Part shown: in pieces, positions 61,840-64,000 of the stretch
How the letters are laid out: each line of letters opens with the position of its first letter
Position numbering within the stretch: the first letter of the stretch is position 1
Assembly (NCBI RefSeq): GCF_024435355.1
Contig: NZ_JAMJWG010000009.1
Span: 62,001 to 126,000 of the forward strand
Length of the DNA: 64,000 bases
Source: Streptomyces odontomachi
GTDB taxonomy: Bacteria > Actinomycetota > Actinomycetes > Streptomycetales > Streptomycetaceae
Direction of reading: 5' to 3'
Notes under the pieces: generated by a model
Told to the model about the DNA's origin: nothing
Databases searched by the model: none
What the model saw: only the letters and a program-made list of their open reading frames with translations
Position numbers and translations under genes: made by a program

Positions 61840-63744
61840 GTGGCAGGCAGGATCAACGACGAGGACGTGAAGGCGGTACGGGACGCGGTCCCGATCGACG
61901 CCGTGGTCTCCGAGTACCTGCAACTGCGCGCCGCCGGCGGCGGCAACCTGAAGGGCCTGTGCCCCTTCCACGACGAGAAGTCCCCGTCCTTCCAGATCAG
62001 CCCGAGCAAGGGCCTCTTCCACTGCTTCGGCTGCCAGGAGGGCGGCGACACCATCACGTTCGTGATGAAGGTCGACCACCTCACCTTCTCGGAGGCGGTC
62101 GAGCGCCTCGCGGCCCAGGCCGGCATCACGCTGCGCTACGAGGAGGGCGGCTACAACCCTTCGCACCAGCGTGGCGAGCGCATCCGCCTGGTGGAGGCGC
62201 ACAAGTTCGCGGCCCAGTACTACGCGGAGCAGCTCGACTCCAGCCCCGAGGCCGAAGCGGGCCGCCTCTTCCTCGCCGAACGCGGCTTCGACCAGGCGTC
62301 CGCGGTGCACTTCGGCGTCGGCTACAGCCCGGCGGGCTGGGACCACCTCACCCGCTATCTGCGCGGCAAGGGCTTCACCGACCGGGAGCTGCTGCTCTCG
62401 GGGCTCTCCCAGGAGGGCCGCCGCGGCCCCATCGACCGCTTCCGCGGCCGTCTGATGTGGCCGATCCGGGACATCGCCGGCGACGTCGTCGGCTTCGGCG
62501 CACGCCGGCTGCGCGACGACGACACCGGCCCCAAGTACCTCAACACCCCCGACACCGCGATCTACAAGAAGTCCCAGGTCCTCTACGGCATCGACCTCGC
62601 CAAGAAGGAGATCGCCAAGGCCAGCCGGGCCGTCGTCGTCGAGGGCTACACGGACGTCATGGCCTGCCACCTCGCCGGCGTCCCCACCGCCATCGCGACC
62701 TGCGGCACCGCCTTCGGCAGCGAGCACATCAAGATCCTCCGCCGGCTGCTGATGGACAACGGCTCGGCCCGTGTGATCTTCACCTTCGACGGTGACGCCG
62801 CCGGGCAGAAGGCGGCGCTGCGGGCCTTCGAGGACGACCAGAAGTTCGCGGCCGAGACCTACATCGCCATCGCGCCGGACGGCATGGACCCCTGCGAGCT
62901 GCGCCTCGCCAAGGGGGACGACACGGTGCGCGACCTGGTCCAGCCCCGCACCCCGCTCTTCGAGTTCGCGCTGCGGCAGATCGTCGCACGCTACGACCTG
63001 GAGACCCCGGCGGGCCGGGCGGCCGCGCTGGACGAGGCGGCGCCGGTGGTGGCCCGGATCAAGGACCGCAGCACCCGGCGCGAGGTGGCGGTGCAACTGG
63101 CCGGCCTGGTCGGCATCCTGGACCCGGAGTTCGTGGTCGACAAGGTCGGCTACCTCAGCCGCCGGGGCGGCGGGGGCGGCGGCCGGGCGGCCGGCCAGCG
63201 GCCCGCGGCACCGGAGCAGGCGTACCCGTCAGGGGCGCGCACAGGTGCCCGGGGCCCCGCCCTGACCCTGCGCAACCCGGTCTTCAAGACCGAACGCGAG
63301 CTGCTGAAACTCGCCCTGCAATACCCGGAGCTCGTCTCCCCGGCGTTCGACGCCTACGAGGCCGACGAGTTCACCGCCCCGCCGTACACGGCGGTGCGCA
63401 TCGCCATCGAGGAGGCCGGCGGCGCCGAACACGGCAGCCAGGACCCGCAGGCGTATCTGGTCCGGGTCCGCGAGGCCGCACCGGACGACGCCGTGCGCGC
63501 CATGGTCACCGAGCTGGCGGTCGAACCGGTGCTGCGCAAGACCGTCGACGCCGTGTACGTGAACGAACTCCTGGTCACCGTCCGGCTGCGCGCCGTCGAG
63601 CGCCGGGTACGCGACATCCAGATCACTCTGACCCGCCTGTCCACCAGCGGCGACCCGGCCCAACTGGCCGCCGTCCAGAACGAGCTCTGGGTGCTCCAGA
63701 AGTACGGGCAGTCACTGCGCGAGCGGGGCGCGGACGCCCTCTGA
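61840..63744 (+). CDS. dnaG: DNA primase DnaG
   Basis: A 634-residue primase making RNA primers for replication. N-terminal CHC2 zinc finger: C41, H44, C62, C65 (LCPFHDEK and HCFGCQEG). The Toprim catalytic core follows with VVVEGYTDVMA and FTFDGDAAGQKAA; then a helicase-binding C-terminal domain. A Gly/Arg/Pro-rich linker is near residues 445-475. GTG 61840 fits the conserved start AGRINDEDVKAVRD; a longer reading upstream is not conserved. Full length for actinobacteria. Confidence 0.97.
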   Translation: MAGRINDEDVKAVRDAVPIDAVVSEYLQLRAAGGGNLKGLCPFHDEKSPSFQISPSKGLFHCFGCQEGGDTITFVMKVDHLTFSEAVERLAAQAGITLRYEEGGYNPSHQRGERIRLVEAHKFAAQYYAEQLDSSPEAEAGRLFLAERGFDQASAVHFGVGYSPAGWDHLTRYLRGKGFTDRELLLSGLSQEGRRGPIDRFRGRLMWPIRDIAGDVVGFGARRLRDDDTGPKYLNTPDTAIYKKSQVLYGIDLAKKEIAKASRAVVVEGYTDVMACHLAGVPTAIATCGTAFGSEHIKILRRLLMDNGSARVIFTFDGDAAGQKAALRAFEDDQKFAAETYIAIAPDGMDPCELRLAKGDDTVRDLVQPRTPLFEFALRQIVARYDLETPAGRAAALDEAAPVVARIKDRSTRREVAVQLAGLVGILDPEFVVDKVGYLSRRGGGGGGRAAGQRPAAPEQAYPSGARTGARGPALTLRNPVFKTERELLKLALQYPELVSPAFDAYEADEFTAPPYTAVRIAIEEAGGAEHGSQDPQAYLVRVREAAPDDAVRAMVTELAVEPVLRKTVDAVYVNELLVTVRLRAVERRVRDIQITLTRLSTSGDPAQLAAVQNELWVLQKYGQSLRERGADAL

Positions 63745-63916
63745 TTCCCGCTCCGGCGCCCGCACGCGAGCGAGGCGGAATCTTTTGGCGGAAACGTTCG
63801 CTTCTACGCTTCTGTGCGCCTTCCGTGCGTCGGTAACCAACCGGTCACGGAACGGACTCAAAAAATGGGCGCACGCCCCTCGTGGCAAGGATGTGTCGTA
63901 GCGCACACTGGGTGCG

Positions 63917-64000
63917 GTGCCTGAGTCCTCGAAGCGCGGTCGGCCCGTCCATGGCGGGCGTCCCACCCCCGCGAATTCGCTCATCGCATACGGGCCGGAT
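63917..64000 (+). CDS. N-terminus of an unidentified gene, cut by window edge
   Basis: From GTG 63917 an open frame reads PESSKRGRPVHGGRPTPAN and continues to the edge, 28 codons. It is Pro/Arg/Gly-rich and gives no domain. The stretch before it (63745-63916) is AT-richer and holds no gene, as expected for a promoter. In Streptomyces an RNA polymerase sigma factor of the HrdA type lies close to dnaG, so this could be such a gene, but the visible part cannot show it. Confidence 0.4.
   Translation, partial: MPESSKRGRPVHGGRPTPANSLIAYGPD

Noticed and set aside
63745..63916. GlnR-like pattern (gtaac then gtcac, 11 bases apart near 63833)
   Set aside because: Spacing differs from the 22-base pairs seen at the nitrogen genes and no nitrogen gene follows; likely chance.
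63712..63984. 90-codon minus-strand reading over the end of dnaG
   Set aside because: Shadow of dnaG and of the AT-rich promoter; no ribosome site or family.

Overview
The window is chromosomal DNA of a high-GC actinomycete, almost certainly Streptomyces. Codons end mostly in G or C, GTG starts and short 4-base ATGA/GTGA overlaps are common, and the gene set is typical of the genus: recO-uppS, znuACB-zur, glyS, a GH18 chitinase, dusB, a GH6 cellulase, ppdK, nirBD plus assimilatory nitrate reductase, cbiX, dgt and dnaG. No rRNA, tRNA, CRISPR array, transposase or integrase was recognised.

Layout. 1-5470: accessory metabolism and transport (truncated LysR regulator, TauE/SafE exporter, TetR regulator, a cytochrome P450 with its own 3Fe-4S ferredoxin, a CPA2-type antiporter). 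5852-10945: a four-gene minus-strand operon that I read as a small RiPP (ribosomally made, post-translationally modified peptide) locus. Two cobalamin-type radical SAM enzymes are followed by a 42-residue precursor-like peptide gene that overlaps the end of the second enzyme, then a perfect hairpin, then an MFS exporter. 11257-18971: core genes recO, uppS, acetate transporter, the zinc-uptake operon with zur, and glyS. 19174-32493: sigma factor with a coupled membrane protein, chitinase, aldo/keto reductase with its TetR, two drug-type MFS exporters, dusB, cellulase. 32494-45451: ppdK, a sugar ABC importer without its own ATPase, several regulators, MATE, SDR, hydrolase and two kinase-fold genes. 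45593-58599: nitrogen assimilation (nirB, nirD, NasB-like flavoprotein, molybdopterin nitrate reductase, CbiX for siroheme), interrupted by a secreted protein, soxR, an M4 protease and cutA. 58696-64000: dgt, a ferredoxin reductase-like flavoprotein, dnaG, and the first codons of another gene.

Regulation visible in the sequence fits known Streptomyces circuits: two Zur-like boxes at znuA, a pair of DasR-like 12-mers at the chitinase, a perfect CebR-type 14-bp palindrome at the cellulase, and GTTAC pairs spaced 22 bp (GlnR-like) ahead of the nitrate genes. Several unassigned palindromes sit at regulated promoters (aldo/keto reductase, MarR, soxR, XRE). There are also several short tandem repeats, and a 28-bp intergenic repeat that occurs twice in opposite orientation, about 31 kb apart.

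The most novel item is the radical SAM/precursor locus. Product, cleavage site and chemistry cannot be told from sequence alone.
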